DNA of 60,000 nt from Diphasiastrum complanatum (GCA_029204225.1 CM055099.1:57797982-57857981), one strand, 5' to 3'; shown: positions 34,133-47,364, numbered from the stretch's first letter. The notes: generated by a model not told the origin, from the letters alone. A program made the numbers and translations.

Positions 34133-37100
34133 CTAGCTTGGTAAATCTAGCATAGATCTATCTATAACTCCAAGAGCCAATCTTAATTTTATAAATGGAT
34201 CTTTAGGCAATGCCTTGGTGAGTATATCAGCAATGCAATCTGATGATGAAACATGAATAAGCTTGATCTTCTTTGCTTGCACTTTCTCCCTCACGACATG
34301 ATGTGCAATCTCGATGTGCTTTGTTCGAGCATGGAAGACTGGATTGTTTGCAAGTTGTTGAGCTACTTGATTATCACAATATATGCATGGAATGTCTTTC
34401 ATCCTTGATCACATGTAGCTCCTCCAAAAGCCTTTTAAGCCAAAGAACCTCCTTTGTTGTTGTTGTCATAGCTTTATATTCGGATTCTGTTGATGAAAGA
34501 GAAATGGTATCTTGCTTTTTGGAAAGCCAAGATATAACTCCTCCACATAAGAATGTAGCAAATGCACTTATGGATCTTCTATCCATCTTGTCACCTGCAA
34601 AACTTGAGTCCGAATATGCTCTCAAACAAATATTAGTCCTTTCATAAACTATGCCAAAGTCTTTTGTAGCAGAGATGTACCTTAACACTCTTTTTGCTCC
34701 TTTCCAATGACACATTAATGGACTTTGCATGTATTGACTCAACTTGCCAACACAAAAACTAAGATCTGGTCTAGTGATAGTTAAGTATATCAAGGAACCA
34801 ATAAGCATTCTATAGGTAGTGATGTCCTCAAAGGATGCTTCATCACTTTCCTTAGAACCTTTTACACCTAGTTCCATAGGAGTTTCAACTCCTTTACAAT
34901 CAATCATGCCAAATCTTGCTAAGATTGATCTAGCATACTTAGATTGACATGTGAAGGTAAAATCATTACTTCTGGTGACTTCTATTCCAAGTATAACTTT
35001 AAGAAGTCCTAGATCTACCATCTTAAATTCACTAGACAAGGAAACCTTTACATTCTTAATGCCATCTAGATCATTTCCTGTGAGTATAATGTCATCAACA
35101 TATAAAACTAAGATAATGATCTTTCCATCATTACATTTGTAGTACAATGAAGGTTCATAAGAACTTACAACAAATCCAATGGAAATAAGATAGGAATGCA
35201 ACCTAGAGTACCTTGCTCTTGGTGCTTGCTTGAGTCCATAAAGACTCTTCTTCAAGAGACAAACCTTGTCTTCTTCTCCATCTTTGATAAAGCCCTCGGG
35301 TTGGCACATGTAGATTTCCTCTTCCAAGAATCCATATAAGAAAGCATTTGTCACATCAAGTTGGAAGAGCTCCCATTTGAAAGAAGTTGCAAGACATATG
35401 ATTAATCTAATGGTCACAAGCTTTGCAACAGGTGCAAAGGTTTCATCATAATCTATGCCTTTGACTTGCAAAAAAACCTTTCGCTTCAAGTCTAGCTTTG
35501 TACTTATGAATGGAACCATCTTGATTATATTTCAATCTATATATCCATTTACAAGTAAGAGGCTTCTTTCCATAAGGTAAATCAACAAGTTTCCAAGTTT
35601 GATTTTCCATTAATGCATCAAACTCTACTTGCATAGCTTTCTTCCAATATTGAGACTTATTTGCTTCCTCAAAACTAGTTGGATCTTCAAGCATAGTAGT
35701 CAAGAAAGTATAAGAGTTGAGTAGTTGAGAATCTTCCCTTTGCTCCCCTTTGTCACTATAAGTGAGCCTTGATGGCTCAATCCTTGTCCTTGTTGATCTT
35801 CTTGGCACCCTTGGACTTGGAGTAGGTTCCACTTGGTCTTCATCTTCATGAAGCTCCTCCTTGGCCATAGCATGATCATTGACAAGTTGAGTGTTGTTGG
35901 AATTCACCTTTCCTTTGGCTTGGAGAGATTCATCAAAAAGTACATCTCTACTAGCAACAACTTTTTTGTAATAGGATCATATATCCTATAGGCTTTCTTA
36001 CTTTCACTATAACCAACAAAGATGCCTTTGAAAGAAGTGGCATCTTCATTTCTCCTTGTTTCTAAAGGAATATGTACATAACAAGTACATCCAAAAACTT
36101 TCAAATCACTAAGATTTGGCTTTTTGCCAAACAATACTTCATAAGGTGTAAGTCCTTTAATGGCACTATTAGTCATTCTATTACAAAGAAAATTTGCACA
36201 TAAAATAGCTTCTCCCCAAAATGAAATAGAAAGAGATGCATCTAATCTCATAGCTTTAGCACACTCACATAGTGTCCTATTCTTTTTCCCAGCTACTCCA
36301 TTTTGTTGTGGAGTATATGTACAAGTAAACTCTCTCTTTATGCCATTAGTTTCACAAAACTCTTTCATCCTATTGGAGATGTACTCCCCTCCATTATCAC
36401 TTCTTAATACTTTCAAGCTAGTATTAAGTTGCTTTTCCACAAGAATTTTGAACTTTACAAAGGACTCAAAAACTTCACTTTTCTTAGACAGGAGATAAAC
36501 CCAAGAGTATTTTGATTTATCATCAATAAAAGTGACATACATTAGACCTCCACCATTTGATTCATGTGAAAATGAATGAACATCCGAGTGTATAAGGCTA
36601 AGAGGAGAGATAGATCTTATCAAATATCTCTTGAAAGGAAGCTTATGAGATTTAGAGAGTCCACAAGCTTCACAAAGCTTGCCACACTTGGATATGGTTT
36701 TGGGAAGTCCTCTTGCTAGCTCCTTTGTCACCATGGTCTCCATAGCTTTGTAGTTAGGATGGCCTAACCTTTTGTGCCATAATTCCACTTGAGTGAGCTC
36801 CTCCCTTGCCATGTTCACACTTCCAACCATCACATTAGCATACAATTTAAATAACCTCCCTTGCTTGAAACCACTAGCAATACATTTTTCATCTTTCAAG
36901 ATAGAACATGCTCCATGCTTGAAATGTACATCTAATCCACTATCCATAAGTTGTCCTACACTCAACAAGTTCTTTGTAATTGAAGGTACATAAAAAACAT
37001 TGTCTAGATCTACTTTTTTAGATGATCCTAGACATAAAGGAATGGATCCAACACCTACAATCTCACATTCCTGATCACTTGTAGTGAAGATAAATCTCTT

Positions 37101-38156
37101 AGAACTATTGTAATAAAGTAGATTAGAAAAGTAGTCTTTTTGGTGAGTCATGTGAGAGCTTGCCCCACTATCAATCCACCAAGTGTCCTGATTAGATGTT
37201 TGTGGTGAGGATACCATCAAAGATAGATTGTCTTCTTCCTCCTCCTCAAGCACAAGATTGCCTTGATTGTCCTTCTCTTGGGCATTCTTCTTCTTGTAGC
37301 ACTCGGATGCAAAATGTCCCTTTTTTCCACAAAAGAAACACTTTAGCTTCTTCTTGTCCTTCTTACTCTTGCCTTTGGAACTTGACGCTCCATCTTTGTT
37401 CTCCATCTCCATGTCTTGAGTCTTCTTGGATGGAAACTTCTTCTTCTTGACTTTCAAAGAAAAGTTAGCTTTTTCATCACCATCATTCAAAGATAAGGAA
37501 CTCATCCTACTTTTGATATGAAGCATTCTACTCTCCTCACTAACAAGCACACTTTGAAGTTTTTCAATACTAGGAAGTGAATCTTGAATAGCAAAGGTTT
37601 GAACAAGATTGGAATAATCATCTCCTAATCCATTCAAAATGATTTGAACTAATTCATCATCTTTGATTTTATCATCTATAGAAGACAACAAAGATTTGAT
37701 CCTAAAGACATAATTTTGGGCACTTTCACTACTTCCTTTCATGCTTTGAAGGATTTGATTCCTAAGCATGAGTATCCTTGAAGTGTTCTTGGATCCATAA
37801 ATGGCTTTTAATGAATCCCATGCCTCTTTGGATGTGGTACAAGATGAGATTTCTTTCAAAAGTTCATTACTTACATTCATTTTTATGCAGTGTAATGCAA
37901 CTCTACATCTCTTTTTGTACTTAGCCAATTCAACTCCTCCTTGAGGTTCTACTTCCACCTCAAGTACTATGTCATAAAGATCATGAAGTACAAGCAAAGA
38001 CTCCATTCGAACTATCCAAGTAGCATAATTAGTGGATGTAAGTCTTTCACTAGCTTCAAGCAAAAAACCACTCATTGATGCCATTTTTGAATGTGAAAAA
38101 GCACTAGAAACTCTTATGGTTTCTCTAAGAGATCTGAACCTAAAGTCTTCTAGCAA
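34133..38156 (-). pseudogene. Copia gag-pol polyprotein gene with three frameshifts
   Basis: Segment 38156-35904 (750 residues) holds gag (FLLEASERLTSTNYATWIV, UBN2-type), the zinc knuckle CFFCGKKGHFASEC, protease WWIDSGASSHMT, the pre-integrase LWHKRLGHPN, and the integrase core with SDVHSFS and RSDNGGEYIS. The third catalytic residue is lost: the usual GVAERKN reads GVAGKKN (near 36285). Frame changes near 35955, near 35470 (in a run of seven A on the plus strand) and near 34395 split off the rest: reverse transcriptase (DETFAPVAKL, YVDDIILTG) and RNase H (YSDSSFAGDKMDRRSIS, SLSSTESEYKAM, ARTKHIEIAHH). All copia domains are present in order, but the element cannot make a full active polyprotein. 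Confidence 0.9.
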
Positions 38157-38686
38157 TTTAGAAAGCTTATAGACTCAATCCTATCACTCATGAACCAATC
38201 TAGAATGATGGAAATTTAGATTCTAGTGTGAACCTTGCAAAATCACTCCTTAATCTATGATTTTTAGCAATTTCTCTCTTCAACTTCAACATACAATAAA
38301 AAAAACAGAGTAGATCAATTAATGCACCTCATTCAAGCTTCAATTTTAATTTTTTGGCTGATCTAATCCAAGAACTAATCAAGGGATTAGACTCTCTATA
38401 GAAAATGCTTGATTTTGCACCAAAAATCACTCAAATTGGGTATGTGAGTCAAATTCTACAAATTTTTGAAATTTCTCAGTCAAAACCGGATCTGTACGGC
38501 CTCACACGTGTGAAAAGGGTTCCTACAGCCCACAACAAGATCTGGACCAAAATTTTTGAGAATAGCTATCAAATCCAACTCGCTACACAAAATTTGACTA
38601 GTTTCCAAAAAACTGCTAATTTTGGCTTTGATTTGGATTAACCCTATCAATTTCAACAAAACCTCTTGTACTAGGCTCTGATACCA

Positions 38687-39519
38687 TGTGAAAAAAGTAC
38701 AAAAAGGAACAAGAGTGGATCTTAATCTGATCCTCAAGAGGGATTGGTTGTCAGATTACTTGATCTATCAATCTACTTGAGATTAAGATCAATCTAGATC
38801 AATTCTAGACACAAAATCCTAACAAGAACAATCATTAATTGAAGGTAGGTGTACTTTATGGTTTCCCACGTGTGAAACCCTGTCTGATTACGGACTCCAA
38901 CTTGAAAATCAAGTACACATTGATAGCACCTCAAAACAATCAAAACAAATGTAGACAAATGGAGAGAATCACTCAAAATTGCTTCCAAAACCAAGATTGG
39001 TGTCTCACAATGATTATGGCCAAATGTGGCTCTATATATATAATAAGTGGGAGCTCGTGGTATTGATCATCCCTTTGATCCCACATGTGTGAAGGTGCTT
39101 TGTCATATGATGATTCATCATGCAAAACTGACACTTGGACAAAACCTTCTATTTTGAGCACTTTTGGTCCGTTTTCCTTCTATATGGAGATCTACTTGAA
39201 AATCTTCTAGAAGTTAAAATTCGTCTACTTCAGCTTATTCCACACATGTGAGTTGTCCTCTACACATGGGATGTGACACCTAACCAAAGGATGTGGCTCA
39301 TGCAATCAATAGATTGATGCCATGTGTCATATGTCTAGAAAACTAGTTTTTGGCCTTTTTAGCCACTAGAACTTGAATTAAATTATATGTACAACCTATA
39401 AGATTATGGTACATGACAAGTATACTATTTTCACACGTGGGAACAGACTCCACACATGTGTAATCATCCTATATACAAGATTTTTGGCCTCTACCAAGCT
39501 TATTTTTGCATTTTTCACA
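38687..39519 (-). repeat. 5' LTR of the 34-39 kb copia element
   Basis: Bounded by TGTG at 38687 and CACA at 39519, next to the primer site at 38674-38686. It contains a TATATATATAA run (near 39034-39045) and several CACACGTG or CACATGTG boxes (38866, 39086, 39242, 39434, 39453). The flanking bases after 39519 are GCTAT; the matching target duplication on the other side is lost with the truncated LTR. Confidence 0.9.
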
Positions 39520-39889
39520 GCTATAACTTGCCACTTAAAGACAATGTTGATGGAAGTGGAAAAACTTGATTTTTATTTATATTTGAATGGAGATTCCATC
39601 ACATCTTTATACATTTTGAGCTTGGATCTGAACATTTAGGGCATATATGATCTTATCATACCCTAACGCTAACATCTAACCTAATAGGTCATTGGATTCA
39701 CCCTAATATGGGGTCAAGATCTCAAAATCTAGAAACAATGTAAAACATGTTATTTTTAGCTCCTAGAATTTCTCTAGCTTATCTAAGCACATTTGGCCTC
39801 ATTTCAAAGATGCTATCACAATGTAATATGAGGAATGAAGTCTTGGAAAACCATCCTATGCTATTTGGCACATGTGGAATGTGAAAGAT

Positions 39890-40945
39890 TCAACTAGTTT
39901 GATCATATTTGCTACATTTATATATTTGACAAATTGAGGCCAACTTTTATTTTAGACTTAGAATTTGACTTTTCAAAGTTCATTAGTCTAAATTTCATTT
40001 GAATAAACACTTTTTGAAAGTGTGGAAAAGTTAGAAGTCGAGTTTGAGTAGATTCAAATTTGAATGTTGAGCACATTGAATCTAGTCCCAAAAATAGTAG
40101 GGTTTACATTTTGGAGGGGTGGCCAAATAGGATTTGGACCTGATATAAAAGGATGTAACTCATGGAGAAGCAGATATTATGCTAGAGAGGATTCTATACT
40201 AAAATCGAGTTTCTTGGATTTGTAGATTGGATCTTTTGTAGATCAAAACCCTATGTAGGTTTATAAACTTGATCAATTCTGATTTTTGAATTCACATGTT
40301 GGATCATTGGATTAGCCTAAGTGGTGGCTAATAGATTGCATATCAAATTTTTAGCATTTGTATGTAGATCTTATAATATTCAATTTTTTGTGATTTTGTC
40401 AAAATTCTAATTTTGATTGGATCTCTAGATAGTGAGGTTGCTGAACATCATTTGAGTGTGTTTCAATCTTAGGAAGTCATTGGATTGAGGATAGATCATG
40501 GGTTGATCAAGATTTTATGATTCTATGTGTTGATTTGCTTGGTAGAAGTATTAGAAAAGAATTGAGTAGTTTCAAATCTTTGTGATTTCTCTTTGAAAAC
40601 ATTTGTTGTTGTTCAAAGGAGTGCTTTGTGCATTGAAACAAGTTGAAAGAGAAGATCAGGTCATTGCTACATAGCAACATCAAGTGGATTATGTTGGAAG
40701 CCAATGATAGGCTTACCTCAAGTAACTATTCATTGTGGAAAGTGAGGATGAAATCACTTCTTGAGATGAACGATGTTTTGGATATTGTTGTAGGTTTGGA
40801 GGACAGGCCAGCAACACAACAAGAACAATAGAGGTATGATAAGAAGGCCAAAAGGGCTCTACACATGATCAAGATGAATGTTACTAATGAGCTTTTCAAG
40901 GATGTTGGTAAGAATACTTCATCTAAGGATGCTTGGGAATCATTG
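39890..40945 (+). mobile_element. Copia fragment: LTR start, leader and N-terminal gag
   Basis: TGTGAAAGATTCAACTAG at 39890 matches the LTR start of the elements at 48389 and 49388. After about 270 bases the LTR is joined to leader sequence (from about 40165) that is colinear with the leader of the 44-47 kb element on the other strand; the rest of the LTR and the primer site are missing. Gag begins around 40690 (IMLEANDRLTSSNYSLWKVRM), has a TAG near 40829, and continues RYDKKAKRALHMIKMNVTNE to KDAWESL (40943), where unrelated sequence starts. Confidence 0.8.
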
Positions 40946-42180
40946 ATCTTAGTTTCTCATTTTTTTTTACCTCTAGCTTTATCAAGGGAGGATATCGATG
41001 AAGACAATAGTTTCCATGACAAATTTTTCATGTCGAGCAAAGGATACAAGATTTTTATGATCAACGATGCGACCCTGAGGAACTTTTGTAAACATTGCAA
41101 TCATATTGTTTTTGGTATAGATGGGATGCGACCATTTCGATCACTAATATTGGATATCTGTTGGCTACCATTAAGGGCGAGCAAATCAATTTTTAGAAGT
41201 ATAGCCTTTAGGGCATTCCATCCATCTATGAAGCACTGAAAATACATAGCTTATGCATCCCACATCTCCCATATCTGCCGACACTACAGTATTTTGATAG
41301 AAAGGGAGCTTATCTTATTGGAAGGAGATCGACACTTGCAGCTCCACTGCAAGTGGATTTATCTAGTATGGTAATTATTGCATATGCCAACGATGATCAA
41401 CAAATGGAAGCAGGGCCGAGTCAATCCACACATGACTCGGGGCCAAAAACTTCATAAGTTGATGTTGTTGACACAACGTAGGATGTAGAGATATTGGATG
41501 ATGATGCCTCAAATGCTGCAAATTTTCAAATCGAAACAGCCTAGGTTGAATCTACTCCTATTGATACTATTATTCTTCCTCATGTTGTTGTTGTTGTCGA
41601 GCCACAAGTCACTCAGGCCGATACTTTATAGAGGTATCAGACACTAGAGCCAGAGTCATCGACTTGGATCAATAGTTCTCAACAAGCAATTATGTATATA
41701 TGAAATGCCGATGTGAGCCAGGGATATGATAACAAGATTGCTAAAATATAGGGCCAAAATGAAGAGTTAAAGAAGAGAATGACAAAGTTGTTGTCTCAAC
41801 TCAACACCGGTGCATGATTATTCGTTAACCTTTCAATCTGAATTGGACAAAAGAAAAGAAGAAATAAGTGTTGCTTAGAAGCACATTAGCACATTCGATG
41901 AGGAGCGAAAGGCTCTCAACAATAAGGTAGATTTCTACCAGAAGAAATGCGATAACCTGGAGTGGATGCACACGAAGAGTACACTTAGGCAATCAAAACC
42001 ATTGAAGAACTTATAGCCGAGGTAGTTATCTTGTGAAAGGACAAGAATGTACAAACTACAGGCACCAACAACACTACTCTTCTCAACTACACATGTGTCG
42101 AAGAAGCACATGAGGAATTCTGCAACTATGTTCAAAGAACGATAGGATGAACAGGGAGCTTGTCATGCCCATGCTCCCTT
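40946..42180 (+). pseudogene. Unidentified decayed coding sequence with a coiled-coil part
   Basis: Joined directly to the broken gag. Open stretches read ILVSHFFLPLALSREDIDED and FCKHCNHIVFGIDGMRPF (a CxxCxxH-like cluster), then after several stops acidic and coiled-coil stretches such as GQNEELKKRMTKLLSQLNT (near 41760-41810) and KTIEELIAEVVIL (near 41995). Six or more in-frame stops are mostly TAG or TGA, as expected from cytosine decay. I recognise no family. It resembles the long coiled-coil ORFs that accompany some plant transposons, but that is a guess. Confidence 0.35.
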
Positions 42181-43194
42181 ATGTGTATGATATCATAATT
42201 AATGGTTGTAGGCCTAAGCTCATGATGGTGGATTTATATGGGTCTATCATTGAGGAACTAGATGACGTGGCCCCGATAGGCTGCAGAGGTGTCCAGTGAG
42301 GTGTCATAAGTGCACTAATTTTGCACTGCCAGCTGGCAGCTCAATGGGCTTGGAGTCATAGACTTCACGCCTAGGTTGAAACGAGTGGCAACAACGGAGA
42401 GTAACTGATTAGTTGATTAGCATTAAGTAGTCTTGTAATTCTTGCGTTTAGCCATCTTGTAAACTCCACACTGTGGAGATATAAACTATCCTTTCTGGAT
42501 CATAAAAAAAAAAGAATAGACAGAATTTCTGTAAGAGACAAAGAGAGAGACGTAGCGAGTAGAGTAGAAAAGAAAAATACTAAAAGTCTGCCAACGAGCA
42601 GAACACATCGAAAGAGCAGAGTGTCATTCCGCCAACGAGCGAGACACTGACGACCTCACTCTAAAATTAAACTGATACTACAGTCGCTCTATGTTCGTGC
42701 ATCTCCTTGTCTTGTGCTGTCTGTCTTGATTGCTAGAATGAAATGTGTTCTGTGATGTGCAGTCGTGTGTCTAGGTTCCTGTGAAAATTTCGCACAAAAG
42801 AAAATTCAAAGACACAAAATCGTTCGCAAATACGAAAATGAAAATGAAAAACAAACAGTTTCGCTTTCACGACACTAAACAGTTTTGCTTCCTCAACAAC
42901 TACGGCCATATTGCGGTCTTCTACGACCATATTACCATAGGCACTCGTAAAGGACCGTAGGCACTCATCATGGGCCTTGGAGGGTATAAGTATGCCTATT
43001 GGGATTTGATACCAATATAAAGTCCTAAACCAAAGATCCTATTCTAAGCATGCCAAAACAAGCAACCACAAAAGGGTACGGATGGTGAACAAACCAATCC
43101 AACCAATCCTAGATCGAACAGTGATTCATTTCAGAACTAAGAAATTCTATTGCAATAATAGTGGTTTGTTGAAAACCTATTCGTTCCTGGTTGT
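42181..43194. other. No gene seen
   Basis: A TATA-like GATATAAACT followed by an A10 run near 42478-42510 could mark an LTR promoter or a polyadenylated end. GCCAACGAGC occurs twice (42590, 42632). Nothing coding was recognised. Confidence 0.4.
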
Positions 43195-43590
43195 AATCAG
43201 CTTGATCTTAGTATGGACTAAGATTCGTGAGTTGATGCAAGGAATGAAATTCACTTTTACAATATTCTCTTTTGAGATAATCTTCAGTTGAGATTTTGGT
43301 TGCAAAATAGCGCTCTTGAGGAATAGGCTCTCTTAGAGTTAACTGAGTTATAGGATTCTCAGTTGGAACAGTAATGGTTACAGATTGGGTGAAATTTGTA
43401 GAGATATGTTATGTTGTGAATCATTGTGTAAGATCTTAATTTCCTTGTGCAAAATTTTAATCTGTGGATCTACAATGTATTCCTTGGACTGAGGTCTATT
43501 GCATGCTTAAACTAGTTGTTAAAACATAGGCATATTGATGAGAATTGTTTAGAGGCAATTTCTCACTAGGTAAAAGTGATTTTCCGATGA
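43195..43590 (+). repeat. Dispersed repeat, copy 2 (partner at 8690-9060)
   Basis: Colinear with the 8.7 kb copy. Landmarks are GTGAGTTGATGCAAGGAA, GTTGAGATTTTGGTT, GGTTACAGATTGGGT, GAGATATGTTATG, CCTTGGACTGAG, TTGCATGC and CATAGGCATATTGATGAGAA. No coding sequence. Old divergence, but clear common descent. Confidence 0.75.
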
Positions 43591-43653
43591 GAAATTGCTT
43601 ATAGACCTAGGTGAAATTAGAATCAGATTGAATGGATTGTTTTGGATCCACAT

Positions 43654-44228
43654 CTATACATTCACATATTTTCTAAATCCAATATAGCTAACAGAGTCAG
43701 GGAATGATCCTTCTGTTGTCAATCTCCAAACATTGGCATCAAGTAGCTTAACACTTGAGAACTTGACCATGGATGAGTGATATAATGAACCTCCAATAGC
43801 TTCATTTCCATCAACAAAACCAGCCAATAATGCTAGTATGAATCCAACATCAAAATGATGCTCACCAATGTAGCTAGTTTTACCATATCTTGACAATTTA
43901 CACACATCCACATGAAAATGCTCAAACATGAGATAGAACAAGTAAAGTAAACTTGAACAACACTTTGTTGCTGATCCCTTGACGTTACTTGAGTCTTAAA
44001 TGACCTGCAAAAATAGATCCAAAACATCTTTGCCAATTGACTCTCCTTTGATGCTCTTGACTAGCTCCAAATTACCACCTTTCTTTTTGCCTTGTTGAAG
44101 CCCTTTGAGATCAATCTCTTGATCATCAACTTGACCATCAAAGTCATTGAACAAGCTTTGTTTTCTAGATCCATTACTTGCTATAAAGTCATGAAAATAT
44201 CCAATAGCTTTCTTGTCTCCAATAGGTG
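43654..44228 (-). pseudogene. Coding-like sequence of unknown origin joined to a broken copia polyprotein
   Basis: The copia frame from higher coordinates reads TWRLVESPIGDKKAIG and then leaves copia sequence at about 44228. It continues open as YFHDFIASNGSRKQ and FNDFDGQVDDQEIDLKG to a TTTTTGCAG splice-acceptor-like site near 44006. Further down, 43941-43654 stays open with HFDVGFILALLAGFVDGNE, AIGGSLYHSSMVKFSSVKLL and VWRLTTEG. This composition looks like a real protein, not copia. It may be a captured host exon pair or another element. No family is recognised. Confidence 0.35.
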
Positions 44229-47226
44229 ACTCCACCAATCTCCATGTTCTAATCCATTGCCTGGATCCACTCCTCTTTTTTCCTTGCTTCATCTACACTT
44301 GTAGGTTCATCAAAAGAAGTTAGGAAAGCAACATAATTTCCAGAAACTACTTGTTTACCCTTTTCATCATATGTGAGCCTTGAAGGTACTTGTCTTTCCC
44401 TTGATGTTCTCCTTGGCTTTTGACTTGATGAAAGTCCATCATCATCACCATCTAAAGTAGGATCCTTTACATCAATATCAAGAATGTTAGATCCATCCAC
44501 ATCACCATCAATAGTACTTGAAGACACTTTTGGAATGTTCCCCTCATCAAAAATGATATCTCTACCAACAATTACTTTGTTAGTAGAAGGAATGTAAACC
44601 TTGATGGCTTTACTCACCTCACTATATCCAACAAAAATACCTATCCTTGAAGATGGATCCTCCTTGGTCCTATCATCAAGAGTAACGGTGACATAGCATG
44701 TGCATCCAAAAGTTATTAGAAAGTTGACACTTGGCCTCCTCTTGAATAGCATCTCAAAAGGTATCCTTCCATCCAAAATAGCACTCGACCACCTATTGCA
44801 CAAGAAATTGGCACACAACAAGGCTTGAACCCAAAATGGTTTATCAAGACTAGAACTTAACCTATGGCTTTAGCACTTTCACATAAAGTCCTATTTCAGC
44901 CACTCCATTTTGTTGTGGGGTCCATGGTGTTGTATACTCCCTCTTGATCCCATGCTCATCACAAAAGGCCTTGAACTTGGTAGATATATACTCACCACTA
45001 TTGTCACTCCTTAAACACTTGATACTTGTGAAAAATTGGTTCTCCCTTGCATTCTTGAACTTAAAAAAGACATCATACACTTGATCTTTTCTCTTTAGTA
45101 GATAGATCCAACAAAATCTACTAAAATCATCAATGGAAGTTACATACATCTTAGCTCCACTATTGCTAATTGTAGTAATTCCATGAATATCCAAATGTAC
45201 AAGTTGAAAAGACTTTGTAGATCTAGATGTAGACCTAGAATAAGGTAGTCTATGTGACTTAGACAAAGGACAAGACTCACAAACATGATTGATGCCACTT
45301 AAGGAACTTAGAAGACCTATTACAACCTTCTTTATAGCCATTACCTCCAATGACTTGAAGTTGAGGTGTCCCATCCTTTTATGCCAAACCTCTTGAATAT
45401 GTATTTGCTCTCCTGCAACACGAATAACTTGGTTAGCAATAACATAAGAGTTTAGTTTGAACAACTTCCCTTGTCTTTTCCCTTTTGATCATACAAGCAT
45501 CTCCATCAAACTCAACCTTGAGGCCTTTACTTAGCAATTGACTCACACTAAGAAAATTCTTGGTAATAGATGGAATAAATAAGACATCCTCCAAATGAAT
45601 AGTCCTATATGTAGAAGAGAAGTATGAATTGTGCTAATCCCTTTGATTGCATACTCACCATCATTGGCCATGTAGATCACCCTCTTGTCATCTCCTTATG
45701 GCAACAAAGAAGTGAAGTACTCTTTGTGAAAATTCAGGTGTGAACTTGCTCCACTATCAATCCACCATGGATCTAGATCTCCATAATTAGCAAGCATATA
45801 TGAAGACATCACAAAATCATCATCATTTGCATCTTGAACATCCAAACCATCTTCATCAAGAGTAAGATTATTTTGTCTCCTTGATCTCTCTTCTTCTTGT
45901 ATCGGTCACATGCAAAGTGTCCTTTGATGCCACAATACAAGCACTTCCTTTTTTCCATTTAAAAAAGCCTCCCCTTGATCTTGCCCTTTAGGCCACTTAC
46001 TTTTGCTTTTGCCCTTGAATTTGCCCATTGAGAACATAGCCTCCTCTTGAAGTGTTGATGTAGATCCACCTCTTGCTTGAAGCCTACATTCTTCATTCAT
46101 CAAGGTCTCTTGAAGATCCACCAAACTTGGCAAAGTCTTTTGAATGGCATGACTTTGTACAATGATAGCATGAGAATCCCACAATCCATTAAGAATAACT
46201 TGTACAAGCTCTCCTTCCTTAATGCTCTCATCAATGCAAGCCAACTCATCATTCAATGCTTTCATCCTCAAAATAAAAGTATTTGGCCTTTCTTCACTCT
46301 TTTGCAAACAAGAAAAGATTTGCCTTCTTAGAGTCAACACTCTAGAAGTAGACTTGGATTCATAAAGCTTCTTCAATGAATCCCAAGCATCCTTAGAAGC
46401 TCATTAGTAACATTCGTCTTGATCATGTGTAAAGCACTTTGGCCCTCTTCTCATACCTCATTTGATCTTGTTGTGTTGCTGGACTCTCCTCCAAACCTAC
46501 AACAATATCCAAAACATCATTCATCTAAAGAAGTGATTCCATCCTTACTTTCCACAATGAATAGTTACTTGAGGTAAGCCTATTATTGGCTTCCAACATG
46601 ACTCCACTTGATGTTGCCATGTAGCAATAACCTGATCTTGTCTTTCAATATATTTCAATGCACAAAGCACTCCTTTAAACAGCAACAAATTTTTTCAAAG
46701 AGAAATCACAAAAATTTGAAACTACTCAATTCTCTTCTAGCACTTATACCAAGCAAACCAACACATAGAATCATGAAATCTTGATCAACCCATGATCTAT
46801 CCTCAATATAATGACTCTTGTTACTTTATAAGATTGAAACACACTCAAATGAAGTCCAAAAATCTCACTATCTAGAGATCCGATCAAAATTAGGGTTTTG
46901 ACAAAATCACAAAAAATTGAATATTCCAAATCTACATTCTTTAAATCTTGATATGCAATCTATTAGCCACCACTTACACTGATCTAATGATTCAAAAATC
47001 GGATAAATACAACATGTGAATTCAAATATCGGAATTGGTCAAGTTTATAAACCTATATAGGGTTTTGATCTACAAAAGATCCAATCTACAAAATGCAAGA
47101 AACTCAATTTTGGTGTAGAATCCTCTCTAGCATGCTCTAGCCTTGATATCTTCACCGAATCATTGATGGATATGACCTCCTCCTTCATAAACTGAAACAC
47201 AAGCTCTGATACCATGTGGAAGAATT
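44229..47226 (-). mobile_element. Truncated Ty1/copia element: LTR edge, primer site, leader, gag and integrase
   Basis: The primer site GCTCTGATACCA (47203-47214, reverse of TGGTATCAGAGC) is followed by only about a dozen LTR bases before foreign gypsy sequence. The leader spans 46620-47202. Gag starts near 46619 and is broken by stops; it includes STSRVLTLRRQIFS, LVQVILNGL and WPKGQDQGEA. A zinc-knuckle region and protease (WWIDSGAS, near 45755) follow in broken frames. 45464-44862 holds the pre-integrase (VWHKRMGHLNFKSL) and integrase (HLDIHGI, RSDNSGEYIST, QQNGVAE, then a break). 44821-44249 is the integrase C-terminal part. Reverse transcriptase and RNase H are gone. Confidence 0.85.
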
Positions 47227-47364
47227 TTGATCATTGATGGTTACAAAACAAGCTACTCCACCAATCTTGCCAATGTAGAAAAATCAGCATCTACACGCAA
47301 AATAGAATGCTAACTCTAATAGAAGTATATCAAGACTATCAGAAGTTGAATGCCAACTCAAAAA

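Larger units (their letters stand above)
33852..39519 (-). mobile_element. Ty1/copia element, nearly complete, with a truncated 3' LTR
   Basis: The 5' LTR is 38687-39519 (833 bases). On the plus strand it begins TGTGAAAAAA and ends TTTTTCACA, so it has matching inverted ends. The primer site GGCTCTGATACCA (complement of TGGTATCAGAGCC) at 38674-38686 abuts it. The 3' LTR survives only at 33852-34120, matching 39251-39519 with about four differences in 269 bases, so the insertion is young. A purine tract (TTTTTGAGGAG on the minus strand) lies at 34121-34131. The left 560 bases of the 3' LTR are missing, where sequence resembling the gag-only element continues. The interior encodes gag-pol at 34133-38156. 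Confidence 0.9.

Noticed and set aside
36160-36993. Plus-strand frames opposite the copia polyprotein
   Set aside because: They are antisense shadows of integrase and gag coding on the minus strand.
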